From NCBI GenBank assembly GCA_946886375.1, contig CAMPIL010000096.1, positions 1 through 10,645 on the forward strand: DNA of 10,645 bases, written 5' to 3'. The notes under the pieces were generated by a model. That model saw only the letters and a list, made by a program, of their open reading frames with translations, had not been told where the DNA came from and ran no database searches. How positions within the stretch are numbered: position 1 is the first letter of the stretch; every line of letters starts with the position of its first letter. Position numbers and translations under genes: made by a program. This DNA is from an uncultured Phycisphaerales bacterium. GTDB lineage: Bacteria > Planctomycetota > Phycisphaerae > Phycisphaerales > SM1A02. Shown piece after piece: positions 1-5,617 of the stretch.

Positions 1-59
1 TAGGCGAGATCAAGGTGACGGTGCTGCGCGAGGTGCGCGCGGAGGCGACGGCGCGCTGA
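1..59 (+). CDS. rny: Ribonuclease Y, C-terminal end (partial)
   Basis: The window opens inside this gene. The frame ggc-gag-atc from position 3 reads GEIKVTVLREVRAEATAR and stops at TGA 57-59. This matches the very conserved end of RNase Y, which in other bacteria reads close to GQIKVTVIRETRAVEYAK just before the stop. RNase Y is a membrane-anchored endoribonuclease with KH and HD domains that starts mRNA decay; only the tail after the HD domain is visible here. A perfect palindrome 13 bases after the stop (73-110) could end the transcript. The same 57 bases recur in the same orientation at 764-820. Identification rests on 18 residues plus the correct position of the stop. Confidence 0.8.
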   Translation, partial: GEIKVTVLREVRAEATAR

Positions 60-72
60 GCGGTCCCCCCCC

Positions 73-110
73 AACGAAGGCCAAGGCACTTAAGTGCCTT
101 GGCCTTCGTT
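73..110. repeat. REP-like perfect 38-bp palindrome, possible bidirectional terminator
   Basis: Positions 73-110 equal their own reverse complement over 38 bases, centred between 91 and 92. The core (77-106) reads AAGGCC, two bases, GGCAC, a four-base centre, GTGCC, two bases, GGCCTT. The same architecture occurs at 4868-4897 and, with a decayed right arm, at 732-753. It follows the rny stop and would fold into a strong hairpin in RNA from either strand, so a terminator role is plausible, although the following T-run is short. Its place at the 3' end of a RAYT gene is typical of REP sequences. The transposase stop codon (TAA, complement of 90-92) lies at its centre. Confidence 0.8.
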
Positions 111-719
111 TGATGATTCATGATCTCGTTTCGAATACCGCCTATACGGCACGCCATATAAAAACGCCCGGCGCTCCCGCGCGAACTCGAGCCCCGTCTC
201 CATCTCGATGTACACGCGTGTGTGCGGATAATCCCGCCACTGGCGCATTCCGGGAATCCGCGCCCGCACCGCTTGATTGAGCGTGTACCGATACGCCCGC
301 GCATATTGTTTTTCATCGCGCAGGCAGCCGTCGAAGTAATCGTGCCCATCCTCGCCGCGCCAGAACGGCACGCGTCGTCCCGCTGTGGGCTCCAGCTCAT
401 CATTCACCAGTTTCGCCACCGACCCATGCAGCTTGCGCATGAGATGCCGCAAGTCCGCGCCAACTGTGCAATAGCCGACAACGTGATAATGATTGTTCAT
501 CAGCGTCGCGACCCTCGGCTGGAACTGATGCATCGCTGTGTAATGCACGAACCGATCCCAGAACACCGCCTTGGCCGCGTCGCTGGCAAACGTGGGGAAC
601 CCATCCCTGCAACGCGCCGTAATGAAATACACCTGATTGTCGCGATACCAATGCTGAAATGGATCGGGCCCCGGCAATCTCTTGTGATCCCAGCCATGAC
701 TCTTCTGCGTCCAAGCCAT
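90..719 (-). CDS. REP-associated tyrosine transposase (RAYT, Y1_Tnp family)
   Basis: The 209-residue protein has the single-domain layout of Y1/HUH transposases. It begins its fold with VYFITARC (30-37), carries the metal-binding HUH motif as His77-Tyr78-His79 in NNHYHVVGY, and has the helix YRYTLNQAVRAR near 143-154 with the probable catalytic tyrosine Tyr145, matching the family pattern Y-I-x-N-N-P-V. Enzymes of this family nick and join single-stranded DNA at REP hairpins and are usually domesticated single-copy genes flanked by REPs, as here. Start ATG 719 has no Shine-Dalgarno sequence, but a TATACT box ends seven bases upstream, so a leaderless transcript is likely. The last residues (SNEGQGT) are encoded by half of the palindrome, so the C-terminus is not conserved family sequence. 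Everything needed for activity appears intact. Confidence 0.9.
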   Translation of the reverse strand: MAWTQKSHGWDHKRLPGPDPFQHWYRDNQVYFITARCRDGFPTFASDAAKAVFWDRFVHYTAMHQFQPRVATLMNNHYHVVGYCTVGADLRHLMRKLHGSVAKLVNDELEPTAGRRVPFWRGEDGHDYFDGCLRDEKQYARAYRYTLNQAVRARIPGMRQWRDYPHTRVYIEMETGLEFARERRAFLYGVPYRRYSKRDHESSNEGQGT

Positions 720-755
720 AGCGGAAAGTATAAGGCCAAGGTACTTCAGTGCCAG
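720..755 (-). promoter_or_regulatory. Predicted promoter of the transposase, embedded in a REP copy
   Basis: Read on the minus strand, CTGGCA (755-750) and TATACT (732-727) are separated by exactly 17 bases, and ATG 719 follows the second box after seven bases. That spacing suits a sigma-70 promoter whose transcript begins at or very near the start codon. The -35 hexamer and spacer coincide with the REP-like copy at 732-753, so the transposase or a hairpin-binding factor could affect transcription. This is prediction from sequence only. Confidence 0.5.
732..753. repeat. Decayed REP-like copy at the 5' side of the transposase
   Basis: These 22 bases match 77-98 of the perfect palindrome at 20 positions (AAGGCC, AA, then GGTACTTCAGTGCC). 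The right arm breaks down after 753, so a full hairpin no longer forms. It faces the palindrome at 73-110 across the transposase gene, giving the usual REP-RAYT-REP unit. Confidence 0.7.
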
Positions 756-763
756 ACCCCGCC

Positions 764-820
764 GGCGAGATCAAGGTGACGGTGCCGCGCGAGGGGCGGG
801 CGGAGGCGACTGTGCGATGA
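764..820 (+). pseudogene. Remnant duplicate of the rny 3' end
   Basis: The frame from 764 reads GEIKVTVPREGRAEATVR and stops at TGA 818-820, 51 of 57 bases identical to positions 3-59. Four of the six changes alter the residue (Leu to Pro, Val to Gly, Ala to Val, and Arg codon changes are silent except where stated), including a proline in a normally beta-branched stretch, as expected of a copy no longer under selection. The upstream codons do not continue as RNase Y, because the decayed REP lies directly before it. The remnant is in direct orientation to the real rny end, so the pair flanks the transposase unit like the two ends of an integrated element. It overlaps, antisense, the 3' end of the protease gene. 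Confidence 0.75.
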
Positions 821-1553
821 TTATTGATGGAATCGGGATCACCACAATGTTCCAATTGAGGACACTTCCAAGAAACAGACGTGCATTATGTTTGGATACC
901 ATCCCGACCAACATGGGCGGTTCCGAATGAGCAGGAATTCTGAATACTCCGCCACCGGACATGCCTCGATACGTGTGCGAAATGTCGGCGTGCTTATCGA
1001 TGTAATTATCCGGCACTATAAGGAACGAGCGATCGGCGTTGATTGTCGTTATTTTCGCCCAGAATCCACTTGGTCCACCGTGCTCGAGTGCTGGGTAACC
1101 GGCAACGAATACCCGCTGTCCAACAGCAGCATCAGCAAATTGGAGGCTGGTGGGCGCTTCGGGGTAGGAATCCAAGCAGTGCAAGAGCACCCAATCATCA
1201 TCTGTGGCTTCGCCTCGGCCGATTTGTTGAATCTCGGCGTATGACTTCACATCGTCGAGCATAATTGGAAATACACGTTGACGCGTGTTGTACCTTGTAC
1301 CGTGTTGATCTGATTCTATGGAAAGATACTCAGGAGGAATGGTGTGCCGGGCGGTTAGAACCAGTGCGTGATCGACGGCTATTGCTGAAGCCATTCCCGG
1401 AATGTCTCCGTCATCCCAAATAATGATTCTCACCACAGGGAGTTCGGGTGGAGGCTCGACGGTTCCGTGCATCTGCGTCTGCGTATGGCAGCCTGCTTGA
1501 AGTAAGGTGATCAACAGAGACGCCGAAAGCAATGTTGTAAGAAATGTGCCCAT
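771..1553 (-). CDS. Putative trypsin-like serine protease, lipoprotein
   Basis: The 260-residue protein starts with a hydrophobic segment (4-20) ending in LQAGC, a lipobox-like site with Cys22 as the likely lipidated residue; Gln at -3 is not the usual residue. A probable catalytic triad is visible: His70 in LTARHT, Asp120 in DDDWVLL and Ser199 in GMSGGGVF. This spacing fits the chymotrypsin-fold Trypsin_2/DegP-like peptidases; no PDZ domain is present. It is probably anchored to a membrane facing the periplasm. An in-frame stop two codons upstream of ATG 1553 fixes the start as this ATG or a later one, and the signal sequence supports this ATG. No Shine-Dalgarno site is seen. It follows the sigma-region-like gene by 24 bases and is probably cotranscribed. 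About the last 15 residues (AQSPPPAPRAAPSP) come from antisense reading of the rny remnant, so the original C-terminus may have been lost. Confidence 0.7.
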   Translation of the reverse strand: MGTFLTTLLSASLLITLLQAGCHTQTQMHGTVEPPPELPVVRIIIWDDGDIPGMASAIAVDHALVLTARHTIPPEYLSIESDQHGTRYNTRQRVFPIMLDDVKSYAEIQQIGRGEATDDDWVLLHCLDSYPEAPTSLQFADAAVGQRVFVAGYPALEHGGPSGFWAKITTINADRSFLIVPDNYIDKHADISHTYRGMSGGGVFRIPAHSEPPMLVGMVSKHNARLFLGSVLNWNIVVIPIPSIIIAQSPPPAPRAAPSP

Positions 1554-1577
1554 GGATCATGGTGTGGACGAATAGCG

Positions 1578-1976
1578 TCAATCGAAGAGGTTCGGATTCA
1601 AGCCGAGCGTGCCGCACAACTCTAGTTCAGTTGGCTCTCGGCCAAATCGTGTCCGCAAGATTTCGGTCGCTCGTTTGAGTTCTTCTTGCCGCTGGGCAGC
1701 GAATCGTACTGCCTTCAGGATGCGCCATCTTTCAAAGAAGCCAAACGAGCGATGTTCCGTTCCCTCGCTTTGGTCATCCTGTTCAATAACATTGATCGCG
1801 TCGAATTGCGCGCCTCGCGTCAGAGCGTCAGAAGTAGTTTGAAGGAACAACATCAAGAATGGCTCGCCAGGAAGCGCGGCCGAAGAACTATCAGCGAATC
1901 CTGGAGGAAAGTGTGCTTCCCACCAGCGACTCCGTAGGCGCCGGCAAACCTCTTTGACTACTTGTTTATGATGCAT
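1578..1976 (-). CDS. Small protein with sigma-70 region 3-like C-terminus
   Basis: I do not recognise the whole protein (132 residues from ATG 1976). Its last 35 residues include EELKRATEILRTRF and GREPTELELCGTLGLNP, which resemble region 3 of sigma-70 family factors (pattern: helix, then L-G-R-x-P-T-x-x-E-L-A-x-x-L-G). Regions 2 and 4 are absent and the chain ends right after the motif. The start is chosen because AAGG (1988-1985) lies eight bases before ATG 1976; an in-frame ATG at 2048 would add 24 residues but has no such site. It precedes the protease lipoprotein by 24 bases, and the pair is more A/T-rich than its surroundings. It could be a truncated sigma factor, a free-standing regulator, or an unrelated protein with a similar HTH helix pair. 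Confidence 0.5.
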   Translation of the reverse strand: MHHKQVVKEVCRRLRSRWWEAHFPPGFADSSSAALPGEPFLMLFLQTTSDALTRGAQFDAINVIEQDDQSEGTEHRSFGFFERWRILKAVRFAAQRQEELKRATEILRTRFGREPTELELCGTLGLNPNLFD

Positions 1977-2260
1977 CGCGACGACCTTAGTACAGCCAGT
2001 AGGTTGTGCCCATTGTACAGTCGATAGGGGGCTAGCGAAACGCATCATGCGGCGATTGATCTCTGCCGTTGCAGTCCTGCCTCGGCCATTTCAGCCGCGG
2101 ATTCTTTCGTTTTGAACCCGCTGTCCATCCTCTGAAACCCTGAACCGCGCGGCGCGCCCGCGAAATCGCGCCGATCACGTCTTGCCGCGAGGAGTTCCCG
2201 TTTTCCGTCGCCGGTTACGCGGCGAATCTCTCTGATATTAGGCGAATTGAACTTCCCCGC

Positions 2261-2440
2261 GACGCCGTAAACCTTCCGACAGCGCCGCACGCCATCATCC
2301 CTCGCGGCGCATCCTGCCCCGGCGCGGGGCGCCTTGCATCGGCGGGGGACACAGTGCCCCGTCACCGCGCACCTTGCCGCGTCTGGGCGCACCGTGCCCC
2401 GACTCGGCGCACCGTCCGCTGTCACGTTACGCCAGGCGTC
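2261..2440. repeat. Degenerate tandem array, 20-base period, about nine units
   Basis: Blocks starting at 2261, 2281, 2301, 2321, 2341, 2361, 2381, 2401 and 2421 line up without gaps. The best core is gGCGCACCgTGCCcC, seen as GCGCATCCTGCCCC (2307), GCGCACCTTGCC (2367), GCGCACCGTGCCCC (2387) and GCGCACCGT (2407), exactly 20 bases apart. Neighbouring units such as 2307 and 2387 share 16 of 20 bases, while the outer units are much weaker. Twenty is not a multiple of three, so the array cannot encode a repeated peptide. I do not recognise it as a known repeat family. Confidence 0.6.
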
Positions 2441-2650
2441 GCGAGATTCCGCTTCGCGGCTGCGAGACTCCGCAATGCAGCCGCGAAGCCGCGCGTAGCG
2501 GGTGCGAGACTCCATGCCGGCGATCGCAGATTGCATTGCACAGCCGCCGGATTCCGGGGATCGGCTGCGAGATTCGCCGCCGGAATCGCCAGGCCCGGCG
2601 GCTCAGACTCGAGTTTGAATCGCGAAATGTCGGTTTGCGCTCAAGCAGCC
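2441..2650. repeat. Degenerate tandem array, 21-base period, about ten units
   Basis: Units begin at 2441, 2462, 2483, 2504, 2525, 2546, 2567, 2588, 2609 and 2630. Most open with GCGAGAyTCCG or a close variant (2441, 2462, 2504, 2567; weaker at 2525, 2546 and 2609) and several end in GCAGCC or GCGGCT. The phase is kept across weak units, which argues against chance. In one plus frame each unit reads as a seven-residue peptide such as ARFRFAA, ARLRNAA, AKPRVAG, but there is no start signal and conservation is not codon-like, so I treat it as non-coding. It abuts the 20-base array directly. Confidence 0.65.
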
Positions 2651-2710
2651 ACCCCGCGTGCCCGATAAGAGCAGCGAACGCACTGAGCACTCGTAGAAAG
2701 GACTCACGCC

Positions 2711-3670
2711 ATGGCTCGAAGACGACGCAACGATAGCATGTTGAGAGAACTTCGTGAGCGCAAGTATCGTTTGCGCGGAAGCGGGGGAAGCGGGGCGAAG
2801 CTCATTCCCAACAGCGACAGCGATTTCGCGCACATGGCGAGAATCTTCGCCAATCACATCGAAGCCAACGCGGAACGGTTCGGAATCGCGCACGAACAGG
2901 TTGCGAATCTTGGTGAGCGCGTTGCTGCGTTTCGTGATGCGCTGCACAAGACGATCACGCATGCAACCTGCGGCCCGAGCGCGACGGGCATCAAGAACAC
3001 CGCGCGAGTTAACGCAGAGGCGATCGTTCGCACAATTGCGAATCTGGTGCGCGTGCAACCTTTGATCACCGATGTCGATCGCTTGCACTTGAACATTCAC
3101 AAGCGGCCGCAGAAGTTGAAGCGGCGCGAGTGTCCGGATGTCGCGCCGGTGCTGATGTTCAAGGGCTCGACTGATCCGAACGGAAGCGCGTACGGAAGTG
3201 CGAAGCACATCCTGGAATACGCCAACGATTTTGATCGGGCCAGCAACGCCAAGCCGCGGGGCGTGGCGAGGTTGGAGTTGTTTGTCGATCTCGTGCCGCC
3301 CACGGAGCCGATTCCGGTGCATCCGGGTCAGCGAAGGGCTGGGCAGTTGTGGTATTTGCGTTCGTTCACGACTGCGCGATTTGAGGTGGAGCCGCCGGTG
3401 CTGCGCGATGGCACGCCGATGCGTGTGTGCTATTGGGGTCGCTGGGCGGATACGAAGGGGAACACGGGCCCGTTCAGCAAGACGTGCGTGGCGCGGGTGG
3501 AAGGCGATCAGTTGATGTTGCCGGGCGCGCAGCAACTGCCGGTGTTTGATGAGCGACATCGCAGGAAGAACGTGGTGGGGCGATTGCCGCAGCAGTTCGG
3601 GGGATTTCAGGGGGCGGTAGTCGTGGAATCGGGCGCGCGGTATGCGTTGCCGGAGCAGATTGAACGCTAG
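2711..3670 (+). CDS. Hypothetical protein with helical N-terminal and Fn3-like C-terminal half
   Basis: I know no named function for this 319-residue protein. The first 25 residues are basic (MARRRRNDS and a Gly/Ser linker). Residues about 38-125 look helical, with a FAHMARIFANHIEANAERFGI segment start and an IVRTIANLVRVQPLITD segment ahead of a Pro-rich break. The second half looks like beta strands, including a GVARLELFVDLVPP stretch and, at about 238-256, MRVCYWGRW followed by GNTGPFS, which recalls the end of an Fn3-like fold. I associate this layout with a widespread planctomycete family of unknown function. No signal peptide or membrane helix is seen. GAAAGGA (2696-2702) lies eight bases before ATG 2711 and supports the start. 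The opposite strand is also open for almost the whole length, but its product is Arg/His-rich with no ribosome binding site, so the plus strand is chosen. Confidence 0.75.
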   Translation: MARRRRNDSMLRELRERKYRLRGSGGSGAKLIPNSDSDFAHMARIFANHIEANAERFGIAHEQVANLGERVAAFRDALHKTITHATCGPSATGIKNTARVNAEAIVRTIANLVRVQPLITDVDRLHLNIHKRPQKLKRRECPDVAPVLMFKGSTDPNGSAYGSAKHILEYANDFDRASNAKPRGVARLELFVDLVPPTEPIPVHPGQRRAGQLWYLRSFTTARFEVEPPVLRDGTPMRVCYWGRWADTKGNTGPFSKTCVARVEGDQLMLPGAQQLPVFDERHRRKNVVGRLPQQFGGFQGAVVVESGARYALPEQIER

Positions 3671-3897
3671 GTCGCTGTGTGATCGTGGATGCGAAGAAAC
3701 GTCGGCCGCGCTGATGGCGTGGGAACGCTGCGGATTGGCTTCACCCGATCTTAATCAGGGGGTGCTCCGAGTTTTCCCAGAAAGCGGCAATCGACTGGTG
3801 GATTCAGGACATTGGGGACATCAGGCAACTCGTTTGTCGGATTTGCTCGGTCCGCGTGCTCGATGCCAGCCCCATCCGCCTTGCAGAGGAAACTCCA

Positions 3898-4833
3898 ATG
3901 AACACCCGGCTATCGTTCGCAGCAGCTATAGGCGCCGCAGCTCTGCTCGTTTTTGTCACCACAACCGCGGTCGCGCGTCCTGCTGATCACAAGGCGCCCA
4001 CCAAGCCCACCAACCTGCGCGTCACCGCCAAGACGCCCTGGAGCGTTTCGCTTGCGTGGAACGCATCGACCGACAATTCCGGCAGCCTCACCTACCGCGT
4101 GATATGCAGCAACGGAAGCAGCATGCTCGTGCCTCAGACATCGACTGCCGCCACGTTCACAGCGGGCTTGCAGCACATGGCGACGTATTCGTTCACGGTC
4201 AGGGCCTTCGATGCCGCTGGAAATGTTTCGCAGCCCAGCAACAGCGTGAGCGCGACGCTGCCGCAGGACACGATCGCCCCGAGCGCGCCGGTGATCACGT
4301 TGACCAGCGTGGGGCCGACGCACGCTGTCCTTGCGTGGTCCGCGACGGACAACGGGCCTTCGAATCTCATCTACGCTGTGTACAAGGACGGCGTGCTGTT
4401 GAATCAACCCAGTTCGGCGACAACGGCGACGGCGTACCTGCTCCAGCCGGCAACGAGTTACACGTTCACAGCGAAGGCGCGCGACGGCGCAGGCCAGTGG
4501 TCGCCGATGAGCGCGCCGCTGGTGGTCACGACCGAGGCGGCGAATCAGGACGACACCACGCCTCCGACTGTACCAACTGGTCTGGGCGGCGGAACGTACA
4601 GCGATGGCTCGACGGAGTTCACGCTCAGTTGGACGCCATCCACCGACAACATCACGCCGCAGGCGTACATCGTCTACAAGTTGTACATCGACGGAGTCTG
4701 GTTGGGCTTGACGGTGGGAACCACGCACCTTTCCGAGTATGGCGTGATCGGCGAAAACTACATCGAACTGACCGCGACGGATGCGGCAGGCAACGAGTCC
4801 GAGCCCGCCGTCATCATCGTCAACCTTCCGTGA
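3898..4833 (+). CDS. Exported protein with three fibronectin type III domains
   Basis: The start is ATG 3898, preceded by AGAGGAAA (3885-3892); an in-frame ATG at 3856 would put extra residues before the signal peptide. The 311-residue product has a signal peptide (hydrophobic 7-23, likely cleavage after AVA at 24-26) and three Fn3 domains at about 33-122, 125-214 and 221-311. Each has the usual marks: an APxxPxxL-type opening, VSLAWNASTDNSG or equivalent, a Y-x-V-Y-x-D-G strand, and RAFDAAGNVS, KARDGAGQWS or TATDAAGNES near the end. Such Fn3 sets accompany secreted glycoside hydrolases and adhesins, but no catalytic domain is present, so it may be a binding or scaffold protein of the cell surface or periplasm. 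It is separated from the upstream gene by 227 bases with no recognised feature and followed by a clear terminator. Confidence 0.9.
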   Translation: MNTRLSFAAAIGAAALLVFVTTTAVARPADHKAPTKPTNLRVTAKTPWSVSLAWNASTDNSGSLTYRVICSNGSSMLVPQTSTAATFTAGLQHMATYSFTVRAFDAAGNVSQPSNSVSATLPQDTIAPSAPVITLTSVGPTHAVLAWSATDNGPSNLIYAVYKDGVLLNQPSSATTATAYLLQPATSYTFTAKARDGAGQWSPMSAPLVVTTEAANQDDTTPPTVPTGLGGGTYSDGSTEFTLSWTPSTDNITPQAYIVYKLYIDGVWLGLTVGTTHLSEYGVIGENYIELTATDAAGNESEPAVIIVNLP

Positions 4834-4867
4834 GCCTCGCACGGCAGTGAGTGGATATTCCCGCGTG

Positions 4868-4904
4868 AAGGCCGCGGCACGCAAGTGCCCCGGCCTTTTT
4901 CTTT
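4868..4904 (+). terminator. Hairpin terminator with REP-like architecture
   Basis: The arms 4868-4880 and 4885-4897 pair over 13 bases with one mismatch around a GCAA tetraloop (4881-4884), followed by TTTTTCTTTT-type sequence. It ends the Fn3 gene before efp. Its core (AAGGCC, two bases, GGCAC, four-base centre, GTGCC, two bases, GGCCTT) is the same as in the palindrome beside the transposase, differing only in the two-base spacers and part of the centre. Confidence 0.85.
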
Positions 4905-4962
4905 TGATGCAACGCGCAGAGATCGCAGAGACCGATCGGGTGTCCTTTGCGCTCGCTGCGGT

Positions 4963-4968
4963 TACACT
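4963..4968 (+). promoter_or_regulatory. Predicted -10 box of efp (leaderless start)
   Basis: TACACT ends six bases before ATG 4975, and no Shine-Dalgarno sequence lies upstream of that ATG. This is the pattern expected of leaderless mRNAs, where transcription starts at the first base of the start codon. No good -35 hexamer is seen at the expected distance. Confidence 0.45.
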
Positions 4969-4974
4969 TCCCCC

Positions 4975-5556
4975 ATGCTCAAAGCCACGGAAATCAAGAA
5001 GGGCGACTTCGTTCGCTGGGAGAATCAACTCCAGATGATTCTCGAAACCGATCACGTCAAGCCCGGCAAGGGGCCTGCGTACGTGCAGGCGAAGATGAAG
5101 AACATGGAGACCGGCACGATCAAGTTCAATCGCATCAACTCATCCGACAAGGTCGAGGATGTCGAGATCGAACGGCGGACGCTGGTGTACAGTTACGATG
5201 CCAGCGGGCGCGGGACCGGGCCGTTTGTGTTCATGAACAATGAAACCTACGAGCAGGTCGAGATCGATGGCGGCGTGAACGGAACGATTCCGCCCGAGCA
5301 GAGCGTGTACCTGATGGAGAACATCGAGTGCATGGTGACGACGTTCGAGGGGAAGATTCTGAGCGTTGAACTGCCTGCGGTGGTGGAGATGAAGGTGACG
5401 GACACGACGCCCCAGCCGCGCGGCGCGACCGCCACGAACCAGTTGAAGGAAGCGACGACGGAGACGGGCGCGAAGATTCGCGTGCCGCCGTTCATTGAAG
5501 TGGGGCAGGTGGTGCGCATCAGCCCGGAGACAGGCGAGTACATGGGCAAGGCGTGA
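4975..5556 (+). CDS. efp: Translation elongation factor P
   Basis: The 193-residue protein (family usually 185-190) has the three beta-barrel domains of EF-P: the KOW-like N-terminal domain with the tip loop VKPGKG (28-33), where Lys32 corresponds to the residue modified in other species (Lys34 in E. coli), the middle domain with FMNNETYEQV, and the C-terminal OB domain ending in VRISPETGEYMGKA. EF-P binds between the P and E sites of the ribosome and relieves stalling at polyproline. The start is ATG 4975, since the family aligns from here; the frame is open further upstream only through the terminator. No modification enzyme (EpmA/B or EarP) is in the window. It is followed by ksgA on the same strand. 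Confidence 0.97.
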   Translation: MLKATEIKKGDFVRWENQLQMILETDHVKPGKGPAYVQAKMKNMETGTIKFNRINSSDKVEDVEIERRTLVYSYDASGRGTGPFVFMNNETYEQVEIDGGVNGTIPPEQSVYLMENIECMVTTFEGKILSVELPAVVEMKVTDTTPQPRGATATNQLKEATTETGAKIRVPPFIEVGQVVRISPETGEYMGKA

Positions 5557-5601
5557 GAGACGTTGAGTTTCATCATCAATGCGGCGCAGGGGCGATGCAG
5601 T

Positions 5602-5607
5602 TACAAT
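5602..5607 (+). promoter_or_regulatory. Predicted -10 box ahead of ksgA
   Basis: TACAAT (5 of 6 to the sigma-70 consensus) lies ten bases before GTG 5618. It would place a transcript start near 5614, giving a leader of only a few bases. It lies between the two candidate ksgA starts, so it matters for the start choice. No convincing -35 is visible. Confidence 0.35.
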
Positions 5608-5617
5608 TCATGATGTC

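Larger units (their letters stand above)
1977..2710. other. Long gene-free stretch containing two tandem arrays
   Basis: Open frames here are Arg/Ala-rich, overlap on both strands, and look like products of GC-rich repeats rather than proteins. Positions 1989-2260 show no gene, RNA or clear repeat, although some blocks of 2141-2260 loosely fit the 20-base period that is clear from 2261 on. The two arrays at 2261-2440 and 2441-2650 fill most of the rest. Positions 2651-2695 hold nothing recognised, and 2696-2702 is the ribosome binding site of the next gene. Confidence 0.6.

Noticed and set aside
2045..2536. Open reading frame of 163 codons on the minus strand through the repeat region
   Set aside because: Its product is Arg-rich and follows the 20/21-base repeats; there is no ribosome binding site and overlapping frames on both strands are equally open, so it looks like a composition artefact.
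2261..2650. CRISPR-like array
   Set aside because: The repeats are contiguous with no unique spacers of regular length, too diverged, and no cas genes are present.
2354..2668. Plus-strand frame reading ARLRNAA-type seven-residue repeats
   Set aside because: The regular peptide follows automatically from a 21-base DNA period. The neighbouring 20-base array breaks any common coding explanation, and no start signal is seen.
2603..3559. 318-codon minus-strand frame opposite the 319-residue protein
   Set aside because: Arg/His/Gln-rich product without recognisable motifs or a ribosome binding site; the plus-strand gene has a good site and a family-like layout.
3910..5055. 381-codon minus-strand frame opposite the Fn3 gene
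   Set aside because: It runs antisense through a clear Fn3 gene, a terminator and the start of efp; its Arg-rich product is typical of a shadow frame.
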